Assembly: GCA_021798795.1 (NCBI GenBank)
Contig: JAJZBR010000016.1
Location: 1-33,554, forward strand
Reading direction: 5' to 3'
Source: Pseudomonadota bacterium
GTDB taxonomy: Bacteria > Pseudomonadota > Gammaproteobacteria > JAKAQQ01
Length of the DNA: 33,554 nt
This document shows positions 27,001-33,554 of this stretch, piece after piece. The notes under the pieces are model-generated. The model worked only from the letters and a program-made list of their open reading frames with translations, was not told the origin of the DNA and ran no database searches. Within the stretch, counting starts at the first letter, position 1; every line of letters begins with the position of its first letter. The position numbers and the translations under genes were made by a program.

Positions 27001-27108
27001 GCCATTTTCTCGCTTTATGTCGTCCCGGTGATCTACACCTTCCTGGCTACGGAGAAATCACAGGCCCATCGACCGGAACCGGGCGAGCCTACGGGTGGAC
27101 CTGCTTGA
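24004..27108 (+). CDS. RND multidrug efflux transporter, HAE1 type
   Basis: The 1034-residue proton-driven inner membrane pump of the system. It begins RFTDLFIRRPVLAT, typical of hydrophobe/amphiphile exporters. The proton relay is complete: Asp406 and Asp407 in VVDDAIIVVENI, and Lys925 in LITKQGILIV. Twelve membrane helices and two large periplasmic loops are expected. The ATG has GAGGAG ten bases upstream and lies 17 bases after the adaptor stop. The substrate cannot be told from sequence. The 272 bases after it, up to the pirin gene, show no supported feature. Confidence 0.97.
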   Translation: MRFTDLFIRRPVLATALNLIILILGLRAWTAMTVEEYPQVTSTLITVTTAYPGADPATVQGFVTARLEQAVAQAPGIDYMTAVSAQGLSTETVYMKLNYNPNAAVAQILSKVQQVQNQLPPGTLSPVINETVGDQTALIYLSFYSKTLNEQQVNDYVLRVAQPMIQGEPGVGEAQIVPAGTGPSGNSYVLRVWLNPNRLAALNLSPADVVNALASNNYISTVGRTKSANISQTITAATSLDNVAAFRRLVIAQKGETLIRLSDVGRVTLGAQNYNQAVYYNGTPAVFIGVFPSPGANSLTVARGVHQAFAQMKRSLPPGIRIAIPYDGSRFIVESVHEVMITIAITLAIVVIVIFLFLGSLRSLMIPAVAIPLSIIGAGIFMSLMGYSINLLTLLAVVLAIGLVVDDAIIVVENIHRIMEEGHSGREAAILGARELAAPIVVMATTLAAVFAPIGLTGGLTGTLFSQFAFTLVFAVAVSAVVALTLSPVLASKVLRPAKTHGFAHFTDALFDRVRTRYSHSLAVVIEYRTAVAVVILVVLVAIPVFFLNIPGELAPTEDQGLLLVAATAPPTATLHYLNRYAADIRKVFFSFPETKQVFQINGISLTGGAGDNASVNGMKLVSWTKRSQTQMQLLPQLQAKLNGLTGVQAAAFQKPTLPGSPTGFPVQFVLTTSGSYLALDHWANAMIGKAMQSHLFLFLTKDLRYDNPQIKLDVHRNLAGTLGITMADLGQNLSPLLSGNYINRFSLNGRSYKVIPQVANRFRVDPNLLTRYYIRAQTGQLIPLSTLVTTRTQVEPEFLPQFQQLNSATVEGVMAPGVTLGQALSYLRSLAHKLLPSGFSYDYAGLSRQFMQQGNAFLITFALAVVLVYLLLAMQFESFRDPLIVMITVPMAISGALLFMYYGLATMNIYTEVGLVTLIGLITKQGILIVQFANVIQETEGLDRAQAVQKASSIRLRPILMTTGAMVFGAVPLILAVGPGAVSRFDMGLVIATGLSIGAIFSLYVVPVIYTFLATEKSQAHRPEPGEPTGGPA

Positions 27109-27380
27109 GTTGCAGGTTGGTCTGCGCGATCGGGAATTGGGTGGGTGCAGGTTTGAGAAGACAGGCGTATTTTCCCTCATGCTGGGGATGCGATGCGTCT
27201 GGCTGATGATTCCGGCCGACTTGCCCACTGAGGCCTGGATGCAATCGTGCGCGACCTGCCGTACGACGGACGGCGAGAGGGTGTCGGGCTCACCGCTACG
27301 GCCCAGCTGCAGTGGGTGATTGCCCCCGAAGCGCATTGGGTGAGCGGGCGACCTAACCCGTCTCCTGCAACGTTTATCCG

Positions 27381-28274
27381 TTAAGGAGCGCCGGATTCAC
27401 CGGTATCTGTGAAATGTCCCGTCTGGAAGTCACGGATGGCACGCTCAATTTCAGCGCGGGTATTCATCACGAATGGCCCGTGCTGGACAATCGGTTCCCC
27501 CAAGGGGTGGCCGGTCAAAAGGAGCACGCGTGCACCGTCGAGTCCCGCTTGGATTTCGATGCGCTCGCCGGCGCTGAGAAAGCCCACATGATCGATTGGC
27601 ACGGGTTGTTTTGCAGATTGCGGGCCCACCTCGATGGACCCTTCATAGACATAGAGAAACGCATGATGATCCGGATCGACCATTTGCGCGAGGCGGGCGT
27701 CTCGGGTGAGTTCAAGGTCAAGAAAGACAGGCTCTGTATCGGGACGCTGAATGGGCCCTTCAATCCTTCGCTCACGCGTTCCGGCACTGCCGGCCAGCAC
27801 CCGAATGCGTGAGCCATCCTCGCATTCCAGTACCGGGATTTCGCTGGGGTCGACATCCCGGTAGCTCGGGGGGTCCATCTTCCGCGCGGCGGGGAGGTTG
27901 ATCCAGAGCTGGAATCCCCGCATGCGCCCTTCGGTTTGCATGGGCATCTCGGAATGAATGATCCCTCGGCCTGCCGTCATCCACTGCATGCCACCGGGGC
28001 GCAGGTCTCCTACATGACCGAGATGATCTTCGTGACGCATGTGTCCCTCGATCATGTAAGTGACCGTTTCAAAACCGCGATGCGGGTGAGGGGGGAATCC
28101 CCGGATGTAATCTTCTGGATGCTCGGTGCCAAACGCATCCAGCATGAGAAAGGGATCAAAGTAGAGTCCCGGTTTTTGACCAATGCTGCGTCTCAGTTTG
28201 ACGCCGGCCCCATCTGAAGTCGCGATCGAGGAGAGTGTGGACTGGAGCAGGCGAGTTTGCATGATGGTTGGCAT
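27381..28274 (-). CDS. Pirin family protein
   Basis: A 297-residue bicupin protein. The N-terminal cupin has the metal-binding histidines of pirins: FPPHPHRGFETVTYM, then GGMQWMTAGRGIIHSE. The C-terminal pirin domain ends near LLLTGHPLGEPIVQHGPFVMNT. Some bacterial members show quercetin 2,3-dioxygenase activity, others bind regulatory or metabolic enzymes; the role here is unknown. The ATG at 28274 was taken, but an ATG at 28262 is equally possible and neither has a clear Shine-Dalgarno. It is divergent from icd. Confidence 0.93.
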   Translation of the reverse strand: MPTIMQTRLLQSTLSSIATSDGAGVKLRRSIGQKPGLYFDPFLMLDAFGTEHPEDYIRGFPPHPHRGFETVTYMIEGHMRHEDHLGHVGDLRPGGMQWMTAGRGIIHSEMPMQTEGRMRGFQLWINLPAARKMDPPSYRDVDPSEIPVLECEDGSRIRVLAGSAGTRERRIEGPIQRPDTEPVFLDLELTRDARLAQMVDPDHHAFLYVYEGSIEVGPQSAKQPVPIDHVGFLSAGERIEIQAGLDGARVLLLTGHPLGEPIVQHGPFVMNTRAEIERAIRDFQTGHFTDTGESGAP

Positions 28275-28360
28275 GATTGAAAGCCGCTTCGTTGAAAGGC
28301 GGAGACCAGGGGGATCCGCAAGTGTTGAAAAAGACCGCTGCGTGGCGCAGAGTCGGTCGA

Positions 28361-28394
28361 CGTTCAGGTGATGTTACATCCACGTGCCTGAACG
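28361..28394. promoter_or_regulatory. Nested inverted repeat between pirin and icd
   Basis: CGTTCAGG (28361-28368) and CCTGAACG (28387-28394) form an 8-bp inverted repeat. Between them lies a smaller one, GATGT-T-ACATC. It sits in the divergent promoter region and could bind a regulator of either gene; no regulator can be named. Confidence 0.35.
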
Positions 28395-28476
28395 ATGCTA
28401 CTTCAAGATAGTGTAAACTTATCGAAAGTGAGATGTGACGCGACTTTTCGCCCACCTGTGTTTCGGTTTTCACCCG

Positions 28477-29796
28477 ATGACGACTCAAAAACTTGGCCAA
28501 CCGATCCGGGTCCGGCCGGATCAGGGGATTGACGTTCCGCCCTATCCACTGATTCCCGTAATCGAAGGGGACGGGGTCGGGATCGATATTACTCCGGTTA
28601 TGTGCAAGGTCGTCGATGACGCTGTCGAGAAAGCCTATGGAGAAAACCGTGCCCTGATCTGGCACCCGGTCGAGGCGGGAGGGCGGGTCCGCCGCTCAGA
28701 CCCAGAAGGGGATCCGCTTCCGGAGAAGACACTTGAAATCCTGAAACAGGAAGTGGTCGCGATCAAAGGTCCGCTTGAAACACCGGTCGGAGGAGGGTGG
28801 CGTTCATTGAATGTGACCATCCGGCAGGCGCTTGATCTCTACGCCTGCGTGCGCCCGATCCGCCACTATCCGGGTGTGGTCACTCCCGTGCGCCACCCGG
28901 AAGATGTCGACATGGTGGTTTTCAGGGAAAATACGGAAGATATCTACACGGGCATCGAATGGCCGATGGGAAGCGAGGAAGTCGCGCGACTCCTTGGCTT
29001 CCTCACCCAGGATCTCGGTGTCCCGCCACTTCGCTTCCCTCAATCGACCGCGATTGGAATCAAGCCGGTCTCACGCGAGGGGTCCGAGCGGCTGATTGAG
29101 AAAGCCATTCGATACGCCATCGATCAAGGTCGTCGTTCCGTGACGCTGGTTCACAAGGGCAATATCATGAAGTACACGGAAGGTGGTTTTTGCCGATGGG
29201 GATATGAGCTCGCCGAAGCAGCATTCGGAGCACGCAAACGCGAGGGGAGCCGGGGACTTTGGATCGCGAATCCAGCCACCGGCCGTGAGATCCATATCCA
29301 GGACATGATTGCGGATAATTTCCTGCAGCAGTCCTTGCTCAAACCATCCCAGTTCGACGTGATTGCCACACTCAATCTCAACGGGGACTACATCTCCGAC
29401 GCGTTGGCTGCACAGGTCGGCGGGATCGGGATTGCACCGGGCGCCAACGTTGGGGATGGGACAGCTGTATTTGAAGCGACCCATGGCACGGCACCGGATA
29501 TTGCCGGGCAGGATGTCGCAAATCCGTGCTCCATGCTGCTTTCGGCAGAAATGCTCCTCCGCTATATTGGTTTCCATGAAGCTGCCGGGTTGCTTGCGAG
29601 GGGTATCCGTGGCGCCTTGGCGCATGGATTCTGGACGCCTGATTTGATCCGGGCGGCGCAGGACGTTCGGGGTGGGGCCCCTGGCGAGCAGACGGTAACT
29701 TTGGCAGATACCGGATTCACTCTGCATCCGGTCGGAACCCGAGGAATGGGTGAGGCCGTGATTCTCTATATGGACGTGCCAGAGGCTCTGGGGTAA
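28477..29796 (+). CDS. icd: Isocitrate dehydrogenase, probably NAD-dependent
   Basis: Oxidatively decarboxylates isocitrate to 2-oxoglutarate in the TCA cycle. From the ATG at 28477 it has 439 residues. The substrate Ser110 (RSLNV), the equivalent of the phosphorylated E. coli Ser113, is present, as is FRENTEDIYTGIEW. The coenzyme loop reads GTAPDIAGQDVANP: Asp341, Ile342 and Ala348 replace E. coli Lys344, Tyr345 and Val351. The Tyr391/Arg395 pair is also missing. These are known marks of NAD-specific enzymes. A GTG at 28435 would add 14 residues, and neither start has a strong ribosome-binding site. uvrY follows after 12 bases. Confidence 0.95.
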   Translation: MTTQKLGQPIRVRPDQGIDVPPYPLIPVIEGDGVGIDITPVMCKVVDDAVEKAYGENRALIWHPVEAGGRVRRSDPEGDPLPEKTLEILKQEVVAIKGPLETPVGGGWRSLNVTIRQALDLYACVRPIRHYPGVVTPVRHPEDVDMVVFRENTEDIYTGIEWPMGSEEVARLLGFLTQDLGVPPLRFPQSTAIGIKPVSREGSERLIEKAIRYAIDQGRRSVTLVHKGNIMKYTEGGFCRWGYELAEAAFGARKREGSRGLWIANPATGREIHIQDMIADNFLQQSLLKPSQFDVIATLNLNGDYISDALAAQVGGIGIAPGANVGDGTAVFEATHGTAPDIAGQDVANPCSMLLSAEMLLRYIGFHEAAGLLARGIRGALAHGFWTPDLIRAAQDVRGGAPGEQTVTLADTGFTLHPVGTRGMGEAVILYMDVPEALG

Positions 29797-29808
29797 GGTG
29801 AGAGGCAG

Positions 29809-30498
29809 ATGTCGGCCATTCCCGGGTCTGCCATGAAGCGCGTTCGTGTTTTTTTGATCGATGACCAAAAGCTGATTCGGACAGGCGTCCGCAAAATTCT
29901 TGAAGAGGAAGAGGGGATTGATGTGATCGGTGAGGCATCGAGCGGTGAAGAGGGGTTGAGGTTCGCGCGAGAGCTCAAACCTGACGTGGTCCTTGTGGAT
30001 ATCCACATGCCTGGAATGGGCGGGCTCGAAACGACCCGACAGCTCGCGGCCATTGATCCCAGGCCTCGCGTCATCGGACTTTCCGTATCCGGTCAGGAGC
30101 CTTATCCGAGCCACCTGTTTGCCGTGGGGGCACAGGGCTATCTCAGCAAGGATTGCGCAGCCGACGAGGTGATCGAAGCAGTTCGGGCGGTTATGGATGG
30201 GGTGCGATATTTAAGCCGGGATGTTGCCCAGGATTATGCCTTGGCGCATGCGGACCCCGCTCTGGGCTCTCCCAATTTGAGTTGCCGCGAAACGGAAATC
30301 CTGGGTCTCCTTTGCGAAGGCCGCAACGCGAAAGACATTGCCGAGGCTCTCCACATCAGCCCGAGCACGGTTCGCACCTATCGTCACCGTCTTTACGCCA
30401 AACTCAACGTCCACAGCCCCATTGAACTCATGCGGGAAGTCTGGGCTCAAGGGCTCATTCCTGGCCAGGTTGGCCAGGAATCTCCTCGGGAACCCTGA
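29809..30498 (+). CDS. uvrY: UvrY/GacA-type response regulator
   Basis: A 229-residue response regulator of the BarA-UvrY (GacS-GacA) system, which in gammaproteobacteria switches on small RNAs that titrate CsrA. The receiver domain has Asp18/Asp19, the phosphorylated Asp64 (LVDIHMPGM) and Lys114. A LuxR-type helix-turn-helix is at about 160-215 (LSCRETEIL, then STVRTYRHRLYAKL). The ATG at 29809 follows a GAGAGG site. uvrY and uvrC are usually adjacent; here one gene lies between them. The stop overlaps the next start by one base. No sensor kinase is in the window. Confidence 0.95.
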   Translation: MSAIPGSAMKRVRVFLIDDQKLIRTGVRKILEEEEGIDVIGEASSGEEGLRFARELKPDVVLVDIHMPGMGGLETTRQLAAIDPRPRVIGLSVSGQEPYPSHLFAVGAQGYLSKDCAADEVIEAVRAVMDGVRYLSRDVAQDYALAHADPALGSPNLSCRETEILGLLCEGRNAKDIAEALHISPSTVRTYRHRLYAKLNVHSPIELMREVWAQGLIPGQVGQESPREP

Positions 30499-31931
30499 TG
30501 CCGTTTTTTGCGAAAAGGGTTCGCGCACCTGATTTTCCAGTCGATGGCATCTGGCTTAATGTGACCCGGCCGCTCGATCTTGATTTACTCAAAGGGCGGG
30601 TCACGCTTCTCGATTTCTGGACCTACTGTTGTATTAACTGCCTTCACGTCCTGCCCGATCTTCAGGCACTCGAGACCCAGTTCCAGGGACAGCTCACCGT
30701 CATTGGAGTGCATTCGCCCAAGTTTGAAGAGGAAAAAAACACGGATCGTGTTGCACTCGCACTCAAGCGTTACGAAATCCACCATCCGGTTTTCCACGAT
30801 CCGGCGATGCGATTGTGGCAGGAATATGGCATCCGTGCCTGGCCCACACTCGTGCTCCTCGATCGCGACGGACGAGTGGCATTCGCCGTATCAGGAGAGG
30901 GTCAGCGAGAACTGCTGGCCCGTGCGATTTCCCAGTTACTCTCGGAAGATGGTGGCCATTCATCCACTGAAACGAGCTTCGAAGCGAGCTGGAAACCGGA
31001 GGCACGCAGTCTCTGGTTTCCGACCAAAATGGCCTGGCATGAAAGACGCCTGTACGTTGCGGACACCGGGCATCACCGAGTCCTGGCCCTGGATCCAGAA
31101 GGTACGGTGACGGCCTGCTGGGGTGGGCCGGAAGCCGGATTGGCCGATGGCGATGGCCGGGCTGCTCGTTTCAGGGAACCACACGGGCTCGCTTCGTTTG
31201 CGGGCGCACTCTGGGTTGCTGATACGGGCAATCATGCGCTACGCATGATTGATTCATCGACTGGCATCGTTCGTACGGCCTTTGGAGATGGCATCCAGTC
31301 TCAACAACTGCTCGCGCCGGGTTCGTATCGCGAGACAACCGGACCGATCCGGCTTAACTCGCCCTGGGATCTCGAACCCGACGGGCAAGGGCTCTACGTC
31401 GCCATGGCGGGTTGTCACCAGGTCTGGTTTACAGATGCCTCGGCACAGCTGATTCGTCCATATGCAGGAACGGGGCAGGAGGCCTTGACCGACGGAGGGC
31501 TGGCCGAATCTACCTTTGCCCAGCCCTCGGGTCTTTGCAGTGCGCCGGGTGCGGTGCTTTATGTAGCCGATTCCGAGAGTTCAGCGATTCGGAGAATCAA
31601 TTGCGCCGAGGGATCCGTATCCACACTGATCGGGCGCGGTCTTTTTGATTTCGGCGACCGCGATGGCAGCGTTCGCATGGCCCGGCTCCAGCACCCTTTG
31701 GGTGTGACTTGGCGTGAGGGTCGGATCTGGGTTGCCGATACCTACAACTCGAAGATCAAGATTGTGGATCCGGAGGAGGAAAAAATAACGACCTTTGAAC
31801 TCGAAATCGAACTCAATGAACCGGAGGGCATCCTCGAGACCCCGCTGGGCTTGTTCATTACGGATACGAACCACCATCGCATTCTCTTGATCAACCCGGA
31901 CCAGGGTTCAATCCAAGTCTTCCATGGCTGA
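30498..31931 (+). CDS. Thioredoxin-like / NHL-repeat protein (NHLRC2-like)
   Basis: A 477-residue two-domain protein. The N-terminal 155 residues are a thioredoxin fold with WTYCCINC (Cys44, Cys45, Cys48), the active-site form of the NHLRC2 family. It is followed by a beta-propeller of NHL repeats (about 170-477), with repeated LYVADTGHHRVLAL, LWVADTGNHALRMI and IWVADTYNSKIKIV strands. No signal peptide is visible, so it is probably cytoplasmic. Its role is unknown; the fold suggests a redox or scaffold function. It overlaps uvrY by one base and uvrC by eight, so it is part of their operon. Confidence 0.93.
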   Translation: MPFFAKRVRAPDFPVDGIWLNVTRPLDLDLLKGRVTLLDFWTYCCINCLHVLPDLQALETQFQGQLTVIGVHSPKFEEEKNTDRVALALKRYEIHHPVFHDPAMRLWQEYGIRAWPTLVLLDRDGRVAFAVSGEGQRELLARAISQLLSEDGGHSSTETSFEASWKPEARSLWFPTKMAWHERRLYVADTGHHRVLALDPEGTVTACWGGPEAGLADGDGRAARFREPHGLASFAGALWVADTGNHALRMIDSSTGIVRTAFGDGIQSQQLLAPGSYRETTGPIRLNSPWDLEPDGQGLYVAMAGCHQVWFTDASAQLIRPYAGTGQEALTDGGLAESTFAQPSGLCSAPGAVLYVADSESSAIRRINCAEGSVSTLIGRGLFDFGDRDGSVRMARLQHPLGVTWREGRIWVADTYNSKIKIVDPEEEKITTFELEIELNEPEGILETPLGLFITDTNHHRILLINPDQGSIQVFHG

Positions 31932-33554
31932 TGATCCTCAGCAGGTCACTCGGAAACGGAAGGCAGGTTTTCTGGATCAGGATCTTCAGACAAGTTTCAA
32001 ATCTGCTCCTCATACGCCTGGGATATACCGGATGTATGGCCCGCAATCGAAGCTCCTTTATGTTGGCAAAGCCAAAAATCTCGCGAATCGGCTCAAAAGC
32101 TATCTGGATCCCTCCCATGCAGGGCTCAAGACGCAGAAACTGTTGACACAGGTTGTGCGTGTCGAGTTCACGATCACCCCAACCGAGGCCGACGCGCTCC
32201 TTCTCGAAAGCAACATCATCAAGCATGACCATCCACGCTATAACATTGTCTTGCGGGACGACAAAAGCTACCCCTATATCCGAGTGGATGACACGCTCGT
32301 ATTCCCGAGACTCACGTTCTACCGCGGGCGGAGAGGTGCCACCGGGCGGTTTTTTGGCCCCTATCCGGATGCGAGTGCCGTACGGCAGACGCTGTTGGAT
32401 CTCCAGAAGCTTTTTCGCTTGCGAAACTGCAGCAATGCGTTTTTCAAAAACCGGACTCGCCCCTGTCTCGAGCATCAGATCGGCCGCTGTTCCGCACCGT
32501 GTGTTGGCAAAATCAGCGTAGCCGACTACCAGCGTGATTTCGACGATGCGATTCGGGTTCTTGAAGGGCGTGGACGGCCGCTCGTGAATCACATCTATAT
32601 GCGCATGAACGAGCTTGCGGAAGCCCAGGAGTTCGAACGCGCAGCTGCTTTGCGTGACCTCATGGGCCGCCTGCAACAAAACCAGGAACAGGAGGCGATC
32701 ATTGCCCAGGAGGGGGATTGCGATGTCTGGGCGATCGAAAACCGTCAGGACGTGTTTGCAGCCGGGCTGACCCGGATTCGTGATGGACGCAATCTTGGTA
32801 CCTGGACCTGGTTTCCGTCCGGAGATGCTTTGATGGATGCTCCGGGTGTGCTGACTGCATTTCTTCCCCAGTATTATGAAGAAAGCATTCCCCCAAATAT
32901 CCTGGTTGACCGGTCTTTCCAGGATCTTTCGGTTGTCGAGGCCGCACTCGAGAAGCGCGCAGGTCACACGGTTCGCCTGCTTGAGCCTAAGGGGCATACT
33001 GCAAAACTCTGGCTTGATATGACCCGACAGAACTTGAAAGCCGTTATGGATCGGCGCCTGGCCAGTCATGCGCTGCTTCGCGAACGTTTTGACGCACTCC
33101 AAAGCCGACTGGAACGGAGTGAACCAGTCGAACGCATTATCTGTTTTGATGTCAGTCACACACAGGGAGACGAAACGGTCGCCAGCGCGATCGTGTACGC
33201 ACCCCAAGGGCCAGTCAAACCCTCGTATCGACGGTTCAATCTCAAACTGGAGCACGGGGGCGATGACTATGCCGGACTCGATCAAGCCCTGAACCGTTAT
33301 TTCCAGCGTTTGATCCACACATCCGAACCAGGATCCGACCTTCTCTTGATCGATGGTGGGGTGGGGCAGCTCCGCGTGGCGGAAAGACGGCTCGAAGCAC
33401 TAGGGCTGACGAATCTGCCTGTGATCGCCATTGCCAAAGGGCCGGAACGCCGGGTCGGGGAGGAAAGGCTTTTTCTCGACGGTGGAAAGCGTGAACTCCA
33501 CTGGGACGCGTTCGATCCCGCCTTTCACCTCCTCCAGCAAATCCGTGATGAAGC
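31924..33554 (+). CDS. uvrC: Excinuclease ABC subunit C (runs off right edge)
   Basis: Makes both cuts around DNA lesions in nucleotide excision repair. 543 codons are in the window; the family has about 600. The GIY-YIG domain has GIY at 33-35, YVG at 46-48 and Arg56. The UVR domain that binds UvrB is near 208-245 (ELAEAQEFERAAAL). The RNase H-like nuclease domain supplies Asp409 (DVSH) and Asp477 (LLIDGG). The third ligand, His of the DEAHR motif, should be the first codon beyond the window. The ATG overlaps the previous gene by eight bases. Confidence 0.97.
   Translation, partial: MADDPQQVTRKRKAGFLDQDLQTSFKSAPHTPGIYRMYGPQSKLLYVGKAKNLANRLKSYLDPSHAGLKTQKLLTQVVRVEFTITPTEADALLLESNIIKHDHPRYNIVLRDDKSYPYIRVDDTLVFPRLTFYRGRRGATGRFFGPYPDASAVRQTLLDLQKLFRLRNCSNAFFKNRTRPCLEHQIGRCSAPCVGKISVADYQRDFDDAIRVLEGRGRPLVNHIYMRMNELAEAQEFERAAALRDLMGRLQQNQEQEAIIAQEGDCDVWAIENRQDVFAAGLTRIRDGRNLGTWTWFPSGDALMDAPGVLTAFLPQYYEESIPPNILVDRSFQDLSVVEAALEKRAGHTVRLLEPKGHTAKLWLDMTRQNLKAVMDRRLASHALLRERFDALQSRLERSEPVERIICFDVSHTQGDETVASAIVYAPQGPVKPSYRRFNLKLEHGGDDYAGLDQALNRYFQRLIHTSEPGSDLLLIDGGVGQLRVAERRLEALGLTNLPVIAIAKGPERRVGEERLFLDGGKRELHWDAFDPAFHLLQQIRDE

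Noticed and set aside
27095-27319. 74-codon frame after the RND pump gene
   Set aside because: It begins inside the pump gene, has no ribosome-binding site and no recognisable features.
29071-30114. 347-codon open frame on the minus strand
   Set aside because: It spans the ends of icd and uvrY in antisense and has no recognisable domain.
31891-33318. 475-codon open frame on the minus strand
   Set aside because: It is antisense to uvrC, which shows all domains in the opposite strand.
1-33554. CRISPR arrays, toxin-antitoxin pairs and anti-phage systems
   Set aside because: No regularly spaced repeats and no recognisable defence proteins were seen; any such cargo would be in the element left of the window.

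Overview
The window looks like a chromosomal segment of a GC-rich gammaproteobacterium. The evidence is a one-piece tmRNA with an ANDANYALAA-type tag, a uvrY/uvrC neighbourhood, an E. coli-like Kch potassium channel, a secreted protein with a GlyGly-CTERM-like tail, and a NodT-type RND efflux operon. I cannot name the genus from sequence alone. Most genes are housekeeping; the left edge is the border of a mobile element.

Left part (1-9514, almost all minus strand). The first codons of a P4-type tyrosine integrase leave the window at the left, next to the 3' end of ssrA (tmRNA, 201-564). This is the usual arrangement of a genomic island inserted in ssrA, and four copies of a GTTGCCCC-type repeat lie in front of the integrase. 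Then come acnA (aconitase), mnmA (tRNA 2-thiouridylase), a large secreted subtilisin-fold protein that lacks two of the three catalytic residues, and a purB-GNAT acetyltransferase pair.

Middle (9589-16097, plus strand). fumC is divergent from purB and is followed by a Nudix CoA-pyrophosphatase-like gene and a single-domain MazG, probably one operon. Next come a fragment resembling the cytoplasmic end of an MscS channel, kch, a small secreted protein of unknown function with a strong terminator, and a degV-dinB-like pair.

Middle right (16125-19656, minus strand). A tightly packed set encodes a saccharopine/lysine dehydrogenase-like enzyme, an ALDH7-family semialdehyde dehydrogenase and UppP. 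The first two would together convert lysine or saccharopine carbon to alpha-aminoadipate. A MAPEG membrane protein is divergent from them.

Right part (20667-33554). A TetR regulator with a perfect 21-bp palindrome over its own promoter leads an outer membrane factor, an adaptor and an RND pump. A pirin follows on the minus strand. The last block is icd-uvrY-thioredoxin/NHL protein-uvrC, with genes nearly touching or overlapping; uvrC runs off the right edge. The Icd carries the residues typical of NAD-dependent rather than NADP-dependent enzymes.

Aconitase, isocitrate dehydrogenase and fumarase are all present, so the window carries three TCA steps at separate loci. No CRISPR array, rRNA, ordinary tRNA or complete insertion sequence was seen.
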